NCBI RefSeq assembly: GCF_013404075.1
Contig: NZ_JACBJQ010000029.1
Span: 1 to 64,000, forward strand
DNA: 64,000 nt
DNA from: Mycolicibacterium vinylchloridicum
GTDB taxonomy: Bacteria > Actinomycetota > Actinomycetes > Mycobacteriales > Mycobacteriaceae
Direction: 5' to 3'
In this document: piece after piece, positions 1 through 8,693 of the stretch
How positions within the stretch are numbered: the stretch's first letter is position 1
How the letters are laid out: every line of letters begins with the position of its first letter
The notes under the pieces: model-generated
Databases searched by the model: none
What the model was told of the DNA's origin: nothing
The model's input: the letters and a program-made list of their open reading frames with translations, nothing else
Program-made: the position numbers and the translations under genes

Positions 1-69
1 GGCGTGCCGCCGGCACCTGCCCCAGCCCCGCCGGCGCCCGACCCCGCCGCGCCACCACCGACACCATGA
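1..69 (+). CDS. MceA C-terminal tail (partial, 5' end outside window)
   Basis: Only the last 22 codons are present, ending in TGA at 67-69. The residues are almost all proline and alanine, which is the usual low-complexity C-terminal tail of MceA proteins. It lies directly before mceB, where mceA is expected in the conserved yrbEA-yrbEB-mceA-F order. The frame was chosen because the other two frames give arginine-rich peptides typical of wrong-frame reading. Identity rests on position and composition only. Confidence 0.6.
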   Translation, partial: GVPPAPAPAPPAPDPAAPPPTP

Positions 70-97
70 CCATCGACCGCCGACGGGAGGTAGAACC

Positions 98-1126
98 GTG
101 AAGGACAACCTGAGGGGCACCGTATGGCGGCTCGGCATCTTCCTGACGGTCTGCCTGTTCGGCGCCTTCGCCCTCCTTGCGGTGTTCGCACAGTTCAGGT
201 TCGGCGAAGGTAAGACCTACAACGCCGTCTTCACCAACGTGACCGGATTGAAGTCCGGCGACTTCGTCCGCGTTGCGGGGGTCGAGGTCGGCAAGGTCGA
301 AGACATCGCGATCAACCGCGACGCGACGGTGCGGGTGACGTTCTCGGCCAGGGACGCCGTCATTCTCACCGAGGGAACCCGCGCAATCATTCGCTACGAC
401 AACGTGATCGGCGGCCGATTTCTGGCTCTCGACGAAGGCACCGGCGGGGTCAAGCGGCTGGAACCCGGACAGACGATTCCGGTGGACCGCACTGCGCCTG
501 CCCTGGATCTGGACTCGGTCATCGGCGGTTTCAAGCCCCTGTTCCGTGCGCTGAGCCCCGACCAGGTCAACGCCTTGAGCGGCCAGCTGAATCAGGCGCT
601 GCAGGGGCAGGGCGCGACCATCGGCTCGTTCTTGAGTCAAGCCGCTGTGTTCACGAACACCCTGGCTGACCGCGACCAACTGATCAACGAAGTGATCACC
701 AACCTCAACGCGGTGTTGGGGTCCCTCGGTAGCCAGAGCGCCCAGCTCGACAAGGCTGTCACGAACCTCGCAGGGCTGGTCGACGCGCTGCACGCCCGCC
801 GAACCGATATCGCCAACGCGTTCGCCAGCACCAACGCGGCTGCCGGCACGGTTGCGGACTTGCTGACCCAGGCCCGCGGGCCGTTCCAGAAGGTGGTCCA
901 CGAAACCGACCGAGCCGCTGCGATCGCCGTTGCCGATCATGAATATCTGGAGAAGCTGATCGACACCTTGCCCGACAAATACCGCGCGCTGGGCCGGCAG
1001 GGCATGTACGGCGACTTCTTCAGTTTCTACATTTGCGATCTCGTGCTGAAGCTGAACGGCAAAGGCGGACAACCCGTTTACGTCAAGGTTGCCGGTCAGG
1101 ACACCGGACGGTGCACACCGAAATGA
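98..1126 (+). CDS. mceB: Mce family protein MceB
   Basis: Substrate-binding/tunnel subunit of an Mce lipid importer, which works with YrbE permeases and an MceG-type ATPase to move lipids across the mycobacterial envelope (family knowledge). One N-terminal membrane anchor lies at about residues 12-32, followed by an MlaD/Mce domain at about 38-115 with the motif VAGVEVGKV, then the long helical Mce region. The 342 aa length is normal for MceB. GTG start at 98 is preceded by a GGGAGG ribosome binding site. The stop overlaps mceC as ATGA, so translation is probably coupled. The transported lipid cannot be told from sequence; the neighbouring ring-degradation genes make a sterol, terpenoid or alicyclic lipid possible. 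Confidence 0.93.
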   Translation: MKDNLRGTVWRLGIFLTVCLFGAFALLAVFAQFRFGEGKTYNAVFTNVTGLKSGDFVRVAGVEVGKVEDIAINRDATVRVTFSARDAVILTEGTRAIIRYDNVIGGRFLALDEGTGGVKRLEPGQTIPVDRTAPALDLDSVIGGFKPLFRALSPDQVNALSGQLNQALQGQGATIGSFLSQAAVFTNTLADRDQLINEVITNLNAVLGSLGSQSAQLDKAVTNLAGLVDALHARRTDIANAFASTNAAAGTVADLLTQARGPFQKVVHETDRAAAIAVADHEYLEKLIDTLPDKYRALGRQGMYGDFFSFYICDLVLKLNGKGGQPVYVKVAGQDTGRCTPK

Positions 1127-2481
1127 AGTCATTCTCCGAACGCAATCCCGTCGTCATGGGCACCATCGGTGCTGTCGTCATCGCCGGTATCGTGATGGCG
1201 GCACTGAATTGGCAGAAAGTGCCGTTCCTCAACCCGGGACACAACTACTCTGCCCACTTCGCCGACGCAGGTGGCTTGTTCACCGGCGCAGGCGTGGAAG
1301 TGTCGGGTCTGCCCGTGGGCAAGGTGTCGGATATCGAACTCGACGGCGGTCAGGTTCTGGTGACGTTCCGGATCAACGGCGATGTGCACCTTGGCGATCG
1401 GACCATCGCGGCGATCAAGACCAAGGGTCTGCTGGGAACCAAGATGCTCGATGTCATCCCACGCGGTGACGGCGAGCTGTCGGGCCCGATCCCGCTCGAC
1501 CGCACCACCTCGCCCTACCAGCTTCCCGATGCACTCGGAGACCTGACCAGCACCATCAGCGGACTGAATACCGACCAGCTGTCGGACTCCCTTGCCACGG
1601 TGGCGCAGACATTTGCCAACACCGCACCGGATCTGCACGACGCGGTCATCGGCGTCGCCAGATTCGCGGACACTCTCAACAAGCAGGATGAGCGACTGCG
1701 CGACCTGCTGGCCAACGCGGCCAAGACCACCGACGTATTGGCAAAGCGAACCGATCAGATCGTGCAACTGGTGCGACAGACCAATGGGCTGTTGATCGCC
1801 CTACAGGCACAAGGCGATTCACTAGACCGGATCTGGCGCAACATCTCGGCGGTCTCGCAACAACTCAAGAGTTTCATCGCCGAGAACCGCACGACGTTGA
1901 AACCGGCTCTGGAAAAGCTCAACGGTGTGTTGACGATCGTCGATGACCGAAAAGCCAAGGTGCAGGACGCCATCAAACGACTCAACAGCTATGCCATGTC
2001 GTTGGGTGAGTCCGTCTCGTCGGGGCCGTTCTTCAAGGCGTATGTCGCCAACCTCTTCCCGGGCCAGTTCGTCCAGCCGTTCATCGACGCGGCCTTCTCC
2101 GATCTCGGAGTCGACCCGGCCACCCTGCTGCCGTCCCTGCGCACGGACCCCCAGATCGGACAGCCCGGTACCCCGGCACTGCCGGTGCCCTACCCGCGCA
2201 CCGGCCAGGGCGGCGAGCCGCGCCAGAACCTGCCGGACGCGATCACCGGCAACCCGGGCGACCCGGGCTGCGGCCCACCGGGCCTGCCGCTGCCCGGCCC
2301 CACCGGCTGCTACCCGTATCGCGAGCCGTTACCCGCACCGCCACCGGGCGGACCGCCACCAGGTCCGCCGGCCGCGTCGCCGCCCCAGATCGCGTCGGTC
2401 CCCGACCCGACACAGGCACCGTTCTTCGTACCGGCGCCCGGTGAGCCGACCCCTGGTGGAGCGACAGGAGGACAGCAGTGA
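1123..2481 (+). CDS. mceC: Mce family protein MceC
   Basis: Third Mce subunit of the importer. A start at ATG 1123 is preferred to longer in-frame readings because it gives the ATGA overlap with mceB and puts the membrane anchor (about residues 10-28) at the N-terminus. The Mce/MlaD domain follows (motif GVEVSGLPVGKV near residues 55-68). The 452 aa protein ends in a long proline/glycine-rich tail, typical of MceC and other outer-envelope Mce subunits. It overlaps mceD as GTGA. It is a structural subunit of a hexameric or higher assembly and has no catalytic residues. Confidence 0.92.
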   Translation: MKSFSERNPVVMGTIGAVVIAGIVMAALNWQKVPFLNPGHNYSAHFADAGGLFTGAGVEVSGLPVGKVSDIELDGGQVLVTFRINGDVHLGDRTIAAIKTKGLLGTKMLDVIPRGDGELSGPIPLDRTTSPYQLPDALGDLTSTISGLNTDQLSDSLATVAQTFANTAPDLHDAVIGVARFADTLNKQDERLRDLLANAAKTTDVLAKRTDQIVQLVRQTNGLLIALQAQGDSLDRIWRNISAVSQQLKSFIAENRTTLKPALEKLNGVLTIVDDRKAKVQDAIKRLNSYAMSLGESVSSGPFFKAYVANLFPGQFVQPFIDAAFSDLGVDPATLLPSLRTDPQIGQPGTPALPVPYPRTGQGGEPRQNLPDAITGNPGDPGCGPPGLPLPGPTGCYPYREPLPAPPPGGPPPGPPAASPPQIASVPDPTQAPFFVPAPGEPTPGGATGGQQ

Positions 2482-3797
2482 ACAGGTTGCGTCGTCCGCG
2501 TACGATTCTGGCCGCCGTGCTGGTGGTGACCCTTGTCGCAGGTGGCTTTCTCGCTCTCCGCGCTTACAACCGGGCCGACCGGGTTGAGGTTGTCGGTTAC
2601 TTCGACAACAGCACCGCGCTGTTCCCGGGTGACGACGTCCGCATCCTCGGTGTGCCCGTCGGCCAGGTGGCGAACGTCGAACCGCAACCTGACGGAGTGA
2701 AGATCTCGTTCTGGTTCGACCGGAAGTACAAGGTCCCTGCCGACGCGAAGGCCGCGATCCTGTCACCGATGTTGGTCACCGGTCGCGCCATCCAACTGAC
2801 CCCGGTCTACACCGGCGGACCCGCGATGGGAGACGGTGCGGTAATTCCCCGCGATCGCACCGCGGTGCCGGTCGAGTGGGATCAGGTACGGGTTCAATTG
2901 CAGCGCCTCACCGAGCTGCTCAAGCCGACCGCCCCCGGCGGGGTGAGCACGCTGGGGTCGTTCATCAACACCGCCGCGGACAACCTGCGCGGCGAGGGCG
3001 GCAACATTCGGGACACGATCATCAAACTGTCCCAGGCGATTTCGGTGCTCGGCGACCACAGCGGAGACATTTTCGCGACGTTCAAGAATCTGTCGATATT
3101 GATCACGGCCTTGCGGGGAAGCAGTGATCTGCTGGGTACGCTCAACCAGAACCTGGCGTCGGTGACAGGTCTGCTTGCCGACGACCCGACCAAGATCGGT
3201 GATGCGTTCACGGACATGAATGCCGTTATCGGCGACGTCAAGACCTTCGTCGACGAGACCGGCGACACCATCGGCACAACGTCGGAGAAGCTCGCCTCGA
3301 TCAGCACCGCCCTCAACGAGAGTCTTGACGACATCAAGCAGACGCTGCACATCGCGCCGTCGACGATCGCCAACTTCACCAATATCTACGAGGCGTCGAA
3401 CGGTGCGTTCACCGGCGCACTGGCGGTCAACAACTTCGCGAACCCGATTTCGTTCCTGTGCGGTGCCATTCAGGCGGCTTCACGCCTCGGCGCCGAACAG
3501 TCGGCGAAGCTGTGCGTGCAGTACTTGGCGCCGATCATCAAGAATCGGCAGTACAACTTCCTGCCGATCGGCGAGAACTTCCTCGTCGGCACGCAAGCCC
3601 GGCCCAACGAGGTCACCTATAGCGAAGATTGGCTTCGCCCGGACTACGTACCGCCCGCTGCCGCCCCTGCAGCACCCGCGCCCCCGCCGGCCCCGATGGC
3701 CGCAGAGGCCGCACCCGCGGACGGGCCGACCGTCGCAACTGATCCCAATACGGGGCTGACCGGGATGATGGCTCCCCCCGCCGGAGGCGGATCATGA
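2478..3797 (+). CDS. mceD: Mce family protein MceD
   Basis: Fourth Mce subunit, 439 aa. It has a single N-terminal membrane segment (about residues 9-27), then the Mce domain with GDDVRILGVPVGQV, a helical middle region, and a C-terminal Pro/Ala-rich tail. GTG start at 2478 overlaps the mceC stop, and its own stop overlaps mceE as ATGA. A GACAGGAGGACAGC stretch just before the GTG supplies a strong ribosome binding site. All features match MceD of actinobacterial mce operons; nothing unusual was seen. Confidence 0.92.
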   Translation: MNRLRRPRTILAAVLVVTLVAGGFLALRAYNRADRVEVVGYFDNSTALFPGDDVRILGVPVGQVANVEPQPDGVKISFWFDRKYKVPADAKAAILSPMLVTGRAIQLTPVYTGGPAMGDGAVIPRDRTAVPVEWDQVRVQLQRLTELLKPTAPGGVSTLGSFINTAADNLRGEGGNIRDTIIKLSQAISVLGDHSGDIFATFKNLSILITALRGSSDLLGTLNQNLASVTGLLADDPTKIGDAFTDMNAVIGDVKTFVDETGDTIGTTSEKLASISTALNESLDDIKQTLHIAPSTIANFTNIYEASNGAFTGALAVNNFANPISFLCGAIQAASRLGAEQSAKLCVQYLAPIIKNRQYNFLPIGENFLVGTQARPNEVTYSEDWLRPDYVPPAAAPAAPAPPPAPMAAEAAPADGPTVATDPNTGLTGMMAPPAGGGS

Positions 3798-4942
3798 AGC
3801 GCGTGTGTCGCCGGGGATTCACGGTCGCAGTCATACTCGCCCTCACCGCGGTCTGCTCCTCCGGTTGTGGCCTGCAGAACTGGCAGGGGCTGAATTCGTT
3901 GTCCTTGCCGGGCACCGAAGGCAACGGTCCAGGTTCGTTCACGATCGAGGCAGAAATGCCCGATATCAACAACATTCAACCCAACTCACGGGTCCGGGTC
4001 GGTGATGCGACCGTCGGCCACATCACCAAGATCGAACTCCAGGGCTGGCATGCACTGGTCACCATGCGCCTCAATGGGGATGTCACGCTGCCCGCCAACT
4101 CAACGGCCAAGATCGGCCTGACGTCGATTCTCGGCTCTCAGCACGTCGAACTGAGTCCGCCAACAGATGCACCGGCACAGGGCCGCCTGCGCCAAGGATC
4201 GCTTATCCCGCTGTCACATTCGGCGTCTTATCCCACCGTCGAGCAGACCCTCGCTGCGGTGTCGACCGTGCTCAATGGCGGCGGCCTCGCCCAGATCCAG
4301 GACATCACCGAGGCGTTCAGCACCGCGTTCCGTGGGCGTGAGCAGGACCTGCGCGGCATCATCAGCGAGATCGACAGGTTCACCGGCAACCTCAACGACC
4401 AGACCGACGACATCATCGCCGCCACCGAAAGCCTCAACACGCTGGCCAAGACGTTCGCCGCCAACCAGCCCGTGCTGGACAAGGCGCTGGCAACGGTGCC
4501 GGAAGCACTGGCCGTGCTGAACAACGAGCGCGACAACCTCGCCGAGGCCGCCGACCAGCTCGGCAAGTTCGCGGACTTGGTGGTCACGACCGTAGACGGA
4601 AGCAAGCAGAATCTCATCAAAGAACTCAAAGACATTGGGCCGGTGCTGGAGTCGCTGGCCAACGCGGGGCCCAGCATGACCCGCGCATTGAGCCTCATCC
4701 TCACGTTCCCGTTCCCCAACGAAACGATCGAGAAATGGCAGCGCGGCGACTACGCGAACATGACCGGCGTCGTCGACCTCACCCTGAGCCGGATCGATCA
4801 GGGCATTTTCACCGGTACCCGTTGGGAGGGCAACCTCACCGAACTCGAAATGCAGTGGGGCCGAACGATCGGACAATTCCCGAGCCCGTACACCAAGGTC
4901 AACCCCTTGGTCGCGCCGTATCGCTTCGATCAGGGACCGTAA
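3794..4942 (+). CDS. mceE: Mce family lipoprotein MceE (LprK-type)
   Basis: Lipid-anchored Mce subunit, 382 aa. The N-terminus has basic residues, a hydrophobic stretch (about 9-21) and a lipobox SSGC with the acylated cysteine at residue 25; MceE is the one subunit of these operons that is normally a lipoprotein. The Mce domain follows (motif NSRVRVGDATVGHI), then helical repeats. It overlaps mceD by ATGA and is separated from mceF by one base. The expected role is an envelope-anchored section of the lipid tunnel. Confidence 0.92.
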   Translation: MKRVCRRGFTVAVILALTAVCSSGCGLQNWQGLNSLSLPGTEGNGPGSFTIEAEMPDINNIQPNSRVRVGDATVGHITKIELQGWHALVTMRLNGDVTLPANSTAKIGLTSILGSQHVELSPPTDAPAQGRLRQGSLIPLSHSASYPTVEQTLAAVSTVLNGGGLAQIQDITEAFSTAFRGREQDLRGIISEIDRFTGNLNDQTDDIIAATESLNTLAKTFAANQPVLDKALATVPEALAVLNNERDNLAEAADQLGKFADLVVTTVDGSKQNLIKELKDIGPVLESLANAGPSMTRALSLILTFPFPNETIEKWQRGDYANMTGVVDLTLSRIDQGIFTGTRWEGNLTELEMQWGRTIGQFPSPYTKVNPLVAPYRFDQGP

Positions 4943-4943
4943 T

Positions 4944-6413
4944 ATGCACCTGAACCGACGAATGCTCATCCAGCTGGCCATTTTCGCTGTGATCGCGGTG
5001 ACCGCGGTCGCAGTGATGGGGCTACATTTTCTCAAGCTGCCGGCGAAGCTGTTCGGCGTCGGCCGCTACAGCGTGACCATGGAGCTGCCGGAAACCGGTG
5101 GACTCTACAGCACCGGCAACGTCACCTACCGCGGCGTCGAGGTTGGCCGGGTGCAATCGGTCCATCTCACCGATACCGGTGTGGAGGCCGAGCTGTCGCT
5201 GAAGTCGGGTATCGCCATCCCCTCCGATCTCAACGCCGCGGTGCACAGTCAATCAGCAATCGGCGAACAGTACGTCGAGCTGATGCCCCGCAACGGAACA
5301 TCCCGGCCGTTGCGTGACGGCGACGTGATCCCGCTATCCGAGACGTCGATACCCCCGGACATCAACGAACTGCTCGACGCCGCGAACTCCGGCCTGAAGG
5401 CGATTCCACACGACAACCTCAAGACCGCGGTCGACGAGGCGTACACGGCCGTCGGCGGCCTGGGCCCGCAGTTGTCCGACATCGTCAAGGGTTCGACGAC
5501 ACTGGCGATCGACGCGCGCAAGAACCTCGATCCGCTGATCGACCTCATCGACAACGCCAAGCCCGTCTTGGATTCCCAGGTGAATACGTCCACCGACATC
5601 CGCGCATGGGCGTCCCACCTGGCCACGGTCACCGGCGATCTCCAGAGAAAGAACGACGCGGTCGCCGGATTCATCGACAAAGAAGGCATCATCGTGGCCT
5701 CACAAGAGGCGCGAAAACTGATAGAACGATTGAAGCCCACCCTTCCGGTTCTGCTGAACAACCTCTCCAGCGTCGGACAGGTCGCCATCGCCTATCAGAA
5801 CGACATCGAGCAGCTGCTGGTGTTACTGCCACACGCGGTGGCCGTCGGGCAGGGCACGTTCGTCGCCAATGCGAATACCACGCAGGCATACCGGGGTGAA
5901 TACCTGTCGTTCAACCTCAATATCAACCTCCCGCCGGCATGTACGACCGGCTTCCTGCCGACCCAGCAGGCCCGGGTCCCCACTCTGACCGACTATCCCG
6001 ATCGAATGCCTGGCGACCTGTACTGCCGCACTCCGCAAGACTCGCCGTTCAATGTCCGCGGTGCGCGAAACATTCCCTGCGAGACCGTGCCCGGCAAGCG
6101 GGCACCGACGGTCAAGTTGTGCGAGAGCAACGAGCAGTACGTGCCACTCAACGACGGATACAACTGGAAGGGCGACCCCAACGCGACCCTCTCCGGACAA
6201 GACATCCCTCAATTGCCGCCGGGTGCAACACCTCCCGAAGCAGCCATGCCCACGGCTCCCCCACCGCCGGCTCTGCTGGGTGTTGCCGAATACGACCCGG
6301 CCACCGGCACCTATGTCGCACCGAATGGGCGCGAATACACCCAGTCCGACCTGGCCGAGCCCACCAAGAAGGACAACTCGTGGCAGTCAATGCTGTTGCC
6401 GCCCGGATCGTGA
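4944..6413 (+). CDS. mceF: Mce family protein MceF
   Basis: Last core Mce subunit, 489 aa. Membrane anchor at about residues 8-30, then a canonical Mce domain (GGLYSTGNVTYRGVEVGRV), a long helical region, and a cysteine-containing C-terminal region with LYCRTPQDSP and VRGARNIPC, which is characteristic of MceF. The tail contains the motif YDPATGTYVAPNG also found at the C-terminus of M. tuberculosis Mce1F. The following secreted-protein gene starts inside its 3' end. Which mce clade it belongs to was not decided. Confidence 0.93.
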   Translation: MHLNRRMLIQLAIFAVIAVTAVAVMGLHFLKLPAKLFGVGRYSVTMELPETGGLYSTGNVTYRGVEVGRVQSVHLTDTGVEAELSLKSGIAIPSDLNAAVHSQSAIGEQYVELMPRNGTSRPLRDGDVIPLSETSIPPDINELLDAANSGLKAIPHDNLKTAVDEAYTAVGGLGPQLSDIVKGSTTLAIDARKNLDPLIDLIDNAKPVLDSQVNTSTDIRAWASHLATVTGDLQRKNDAVAGFIDKEGIIVASQEARKLIERLKPTLPVLLNNLSSVGQVAIAYQNDIEQLLVLLPHAVAVGQGTFVANANTTQAYRGEYLSFNLNINLPPACTTGFLPTQQARVPTLTDYPDRMPGDLYCRTPQDSPFNVRGARNIPCETVPGKRAPTVKLCESNEQYVPLNDGYNWKGDPNATLSGQDIPQLPPGATPPEAAMPTAPPPPALLGVAEYDPATGTYVAPNGREYTQSDLAEPTKKDNSWQSMLLPPGS

Positions 6414-6754
6414 CGACAGGCGGAATCGCCGCCGCAATGGCACTTCCCGGCTTGATCACCATGCCTCAGGCAGGGGCCGACTCGGTCGCTTACCTGGTGA
6501 ACGTGACGGTGCGGCCGGGATACAACTTCCCCAGCCCCGATGCAGCGCTGGCCTACGGCTACGGCGTCTGCGGCAAGGTCGGCGGTGGCCGCGGCTACAG
6601 CCAGCTCATCAGCGAGGTCATGACTGATTTCGCGACCGCCGACTCCTACCAGGCGGTGTACCTCATCAACCAGGCCGTCAACGAATTGTGCCCGGCGATG
6701 ATCTGGCAGCTTCGCCAGTCCGCAGCGCACTACACCGGGCAGCCGACCCACTGA
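6380..6754 (+). CDS. Small secreted DUF732-type protein
   Basis: Predicted exported protein of 124 aa. The GTG at 6380 is chosen because AAGAAGGA lies 7 bases upstream and it gives a full signal peptide (hydrophobic stretch ending ...PQAGA before DSVAY); GTG 6410 and ATG 6437 are shorter alternatives. The mature part has a conserved-looking YGYGVCGKVGGG and a second cysteine in NELCPAMIW, the two-cysteine pattern of mycobacterial DUF732 proteins. It overlaps the mceF 3' end by 34 bases, so it is probably part of the mce transcript. Function unknown; it may act with the importer in the envelope. Confidence 0.8.
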   Translation: MAVNAVAARIVTTGGIAAAMALPGLITMPQAGADSVAYLVNVTVRPGYNFPSPDAALAYGYGVCGKVGGGRGYSQLISEVMTDFATADSYQAVYLINQAVNELCPAMIWQLRQSAAHYTGQPTH

Positions 6755-6758
6755 GCGA

Positions 6759-7256
6759 ATGGCCATGATTTCCATGATGATCCGACGAATAACCGGTCCG
6801 GCAACCGCCGCAATCGCTGCTGCGACGCTGGCGGCAGTACCTGCGCATGCCGACAACACGCGGCTCAACAACGGCGTCGTGGCCAACGTTTACACCATTC
6901 AGCATCAGGCTGGCTGCAGCACCAACATCAAGAAGAATCCCGCCCTGACGCTGGCCGCGGAGTGGCACACCCGCGACGTTCTGAACAATCGCGACCTGGC
7001 CGATGTCAACATCGGCTCCGATGGGTCGACGCCGCAATCACGCTCTGAGGCAGCTGGTTTCAAGGGCAAGGTCACCCAGGCTGTCGCAATCAACCCGGCC
7101 TTGGCGATCAACAACCTCGACGTTCTCAATCAGTGGTATTACGACCCCGGTTACTTCGCGATGATGTCCGACTGCGCCAACACGGCGATCGGCGTGTGGT
7201 CGGAGAACAGCTTGGATCGGTCCGTGGTCGTGGCCGTGTTCGGCCAGCCGGCCTGA
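6759..7256 (+). CDS. Secreted CAP/SCP-like protein
   Basis: Exported protein of 165 aa with a signal peptide ending at PAHA before residue 33. The mature part resembles the CAP (SCP/PR1) fold: N-terminal YTIQHQAGC, then LTLAAEWHTRDVL, matching the CAP helix with its histidine, and a late GVWSEN-like segment. Two cysteines (in AGCST and SDCANT) could pair. Some members of the CAP superfamily bind lipids or sterols, which would suit the mce neighbourhood, but this is inference. It starts 4 bases after the preceding secreted protein, so the two are very likely cotranscribed. Several ATG codons cluster at the start; the first is used here. Confidence 0.75.
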   Translation: MAMISMMIRRITGPATAAIAAATLAAVPAHADNTRLNNGVVANVYTIQHQAGCSTNIKKNPALTLAAEWHTRDVLNNRDLADVNIGSDGSTPQSRSEAAGFKGKVTQAVAINPALAINNLDVLNQWYYDPGYFAMMSDCANTAIGVWSENSLDRSVVVAVFGQPA

Positions 7257-7261
7257 CGTGA

Positions 7262-7273
7262 CCGCCCTGGCGG
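7262..7273. terminator. Weak hairpin between convergent genes
   Basis: CCGCC-CT-GGCGG lies between the end of the mce-linked plus-strand genes and the convergent minus-strand operon. It is a short stem without a clear T-run, so it is only a possible terminator. Confidence 0.3.
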
Positions 7274-7325
7274 GTCTTCGTCAATTGTCTGCGATGCCGC
7301 CGCCCGGTGAGCCCCGCTCCTTCGA

Positions 7326-7793
7326 TCAGAAGACATAACGGCCGATCATCTCTGCCACGGCCGCCGGCTTGTCAGAACCGTCCATCTCGACTGTGTGACG
7401 AACCGTCAGGTGCACGGTCGAGTCGCTGACCGGTGTGACATCGACCAACTGCGACCGAACCCGGACGCGGGAACCCGCGGGCACCGGAGCGACGAACCGC
7501 ACTGTGTTGAGGCCATAATTGACGCCCATCTTGGCGTTGTCGACGACGAAGCACTGCTTGCTCAGCGCCGGCACCAGTGACAGCGTCAACAGCCCATGGG
7601 CGATCGTTGTGCCATAGGGGCTTTCGACCTCAGCTCGTTGCCGGTCGACGTGGATCCACTGATCATCACCGGTCGCTGCCGCGAAGGCGTCGATGCGCGC
7701 CTGGTCCACCGTCAGCCAATCACTGACTCCCAACTCGGTGCCCGCCGCGGTCTGCGCGTCGTCGATGGATGCGATGATTCTCACGGCCGCCAC
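7326..7793 (-). CDS. (R)-specific enoyl-CoA hydratase, MaoC/HtdZ type
   Basis: Single hot-dog MaoC-like protein of 155 aa. The hydratase motif is seen as ATGDDQWIHVD with catalytic Asp and His, and the downstream IAHGLLTLSL. The sequence closely follows M. tuberculosis Rv0130 (HtdZ) from memory, including YGLNTVRF and VPAGSRVR. It would hydrate trans-2-enoyl-CoA to the (R)-3-hydroxyacyl-CoA. GTG start at 7793 follows the stop of the upstream dienoyl-CoA reductase gene directly. Last gene of a four-gene minus-strand operon headed by badI, so it likely serves beta-oxidation of the ring-opened acyl-CoA or of unsaturated intermediates. Confidence 0.88.
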   Translation of the reverse strand: MAAVRIIASIDDAQTAAGTELGVSDWLTVDQARIDAFAAATGDDQWIHVDRQRAEVESPYGTTIAHGLLTLSLVPALSKQCFVVDNAKMGVNYGLNTVRFVAPVPAGSRVRVRSQLVDVTPVSDSTVHLTVRHTVEMDGSDKPAAVAEMIGRYVF

Positions 7794-8693
7794 CTACACC
7801 GTTCGCGCGGCCTTGGCCGCGGCCGAGGCCGCTTGACTGCGCTCGCGCGCGTTGGCCCAGTCCTGGTCAGTCATCGCCGTCAAGGAAGCGAACGTGTTCG
7901 GGCCCGCAAGCCGCTGGCCGCCGTCCATCGCGATGGTCTCGCCCGTGAGGTAGTCACAGGCGTCTGAGAAGGCAAAGATCGTCAAGTTGGCCAGTTCGTC
8001 GATGGTGCCCGTTCGACCAAGGGGAATCTGATCGGCCTGGGTCGCGCCCGCGGAGCTCTCTTCTGTGGGATTCAGCATCTCCCAGGCATATTCGGTGGGA
8101 ATCGGCCCAGGCGCGAAGGCGTTGAGCCTGATGCCGTAGCGGCCCCATTCCACCGCGAGCGACATCGTCATCGCGTGCACGGCCGCCTTGGCCATGGCGG
8201 AGGGAACGACGAAGGCCGATCCACTCCAGACCCAGGTGGTGAGGTTCGACAGCACGGCACCCGGCAATCCCTCAGCGATCCAGCGCTTTCCGACCGCGAG
8301 GGTGGTGTTGAACGACCCGGTCATCACGGTCGCGGTGACCGCTTCGAACGCACGCGGACTCAGTGACACGGTAGGTGCGATGAAGTTCGCCGCGGCGTTG
8401 TTCAATACCCCGGTCAACGGGCCGTGCTGTTCCCAGATCTCGGCGACCGCCGCTGAAACGGCGTCGAAATCACGAACGTTGACCGCTTGACAGTGGGCCG
8501 CTCCGGGCCTGTCCGCCGCGATCTCCGCGGCCGCTTCTGCGAGCACCGCTTCGCGCCGTCCCCAAATGTGCACCTGCGCACCGTGTGCAACGAGCCGCGC
8601 AGCCACCCCAGGACCCAGCCCGGTGCCACCGCCGGTGATCAGAATCCGTTTACCCGCGAGGGCGTCGGCTGTGAAGATGCTGCGGGCACTCAC
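7794..8693 (-). CDS. SDR-type 2,4-dienoyl-CoA reductase (DECR1-like)
   Basis: NADPH-dependent short-chain reductase of 299 aa. The nucleotide-binding motif is TGGGTGLG and NNAA follows near residue 95. The usual YxxxK motif is replaced by SAMAK in FVVPSAMAKAAV; this is the pattern of mitochondrial 2,4-dienoyl-CoA reductase (FVVPSASAKAGV in human DECR1), as are EWGRYGIRLN and PGPIPTE. The enzyme therefore should reduce conjugated 2,4-dienoyl-CoA rather than act as a plain alcohol dehydrogenase. GTG start overlaps the acyl-CoA dehydrogenase stop as GTGA. It implies that the operon deals with unsaturated acyl-CoA esters. Confidence 0.88.
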   Translation of the reverse strand: MSARSIFTADALAGKRILITGGGTGLGPGVAARLVAHGAQVHIWGRREAVLAEAAAEIAADRPGAAHCQAVNVRDFDAVSAAVAEIWEQHGPLTGVLNNAAANFIAPTVSLSPRAFEAVTATVMTGSFNTTLAVGKRWIAEGLPGAVLSNLTTWVWSGSAFVVPSAMAKAAVHAMTMSLAVEWGRYGIRLNAFAPGPIPTEYAWEMLNPTEESSAGATQADQIPLGRTGTIDELANLTIFAFSDACDYLTGETIAMDGGQRLAGPNTFASLTAMTDQDWANARERSQAASAAAKAARTV

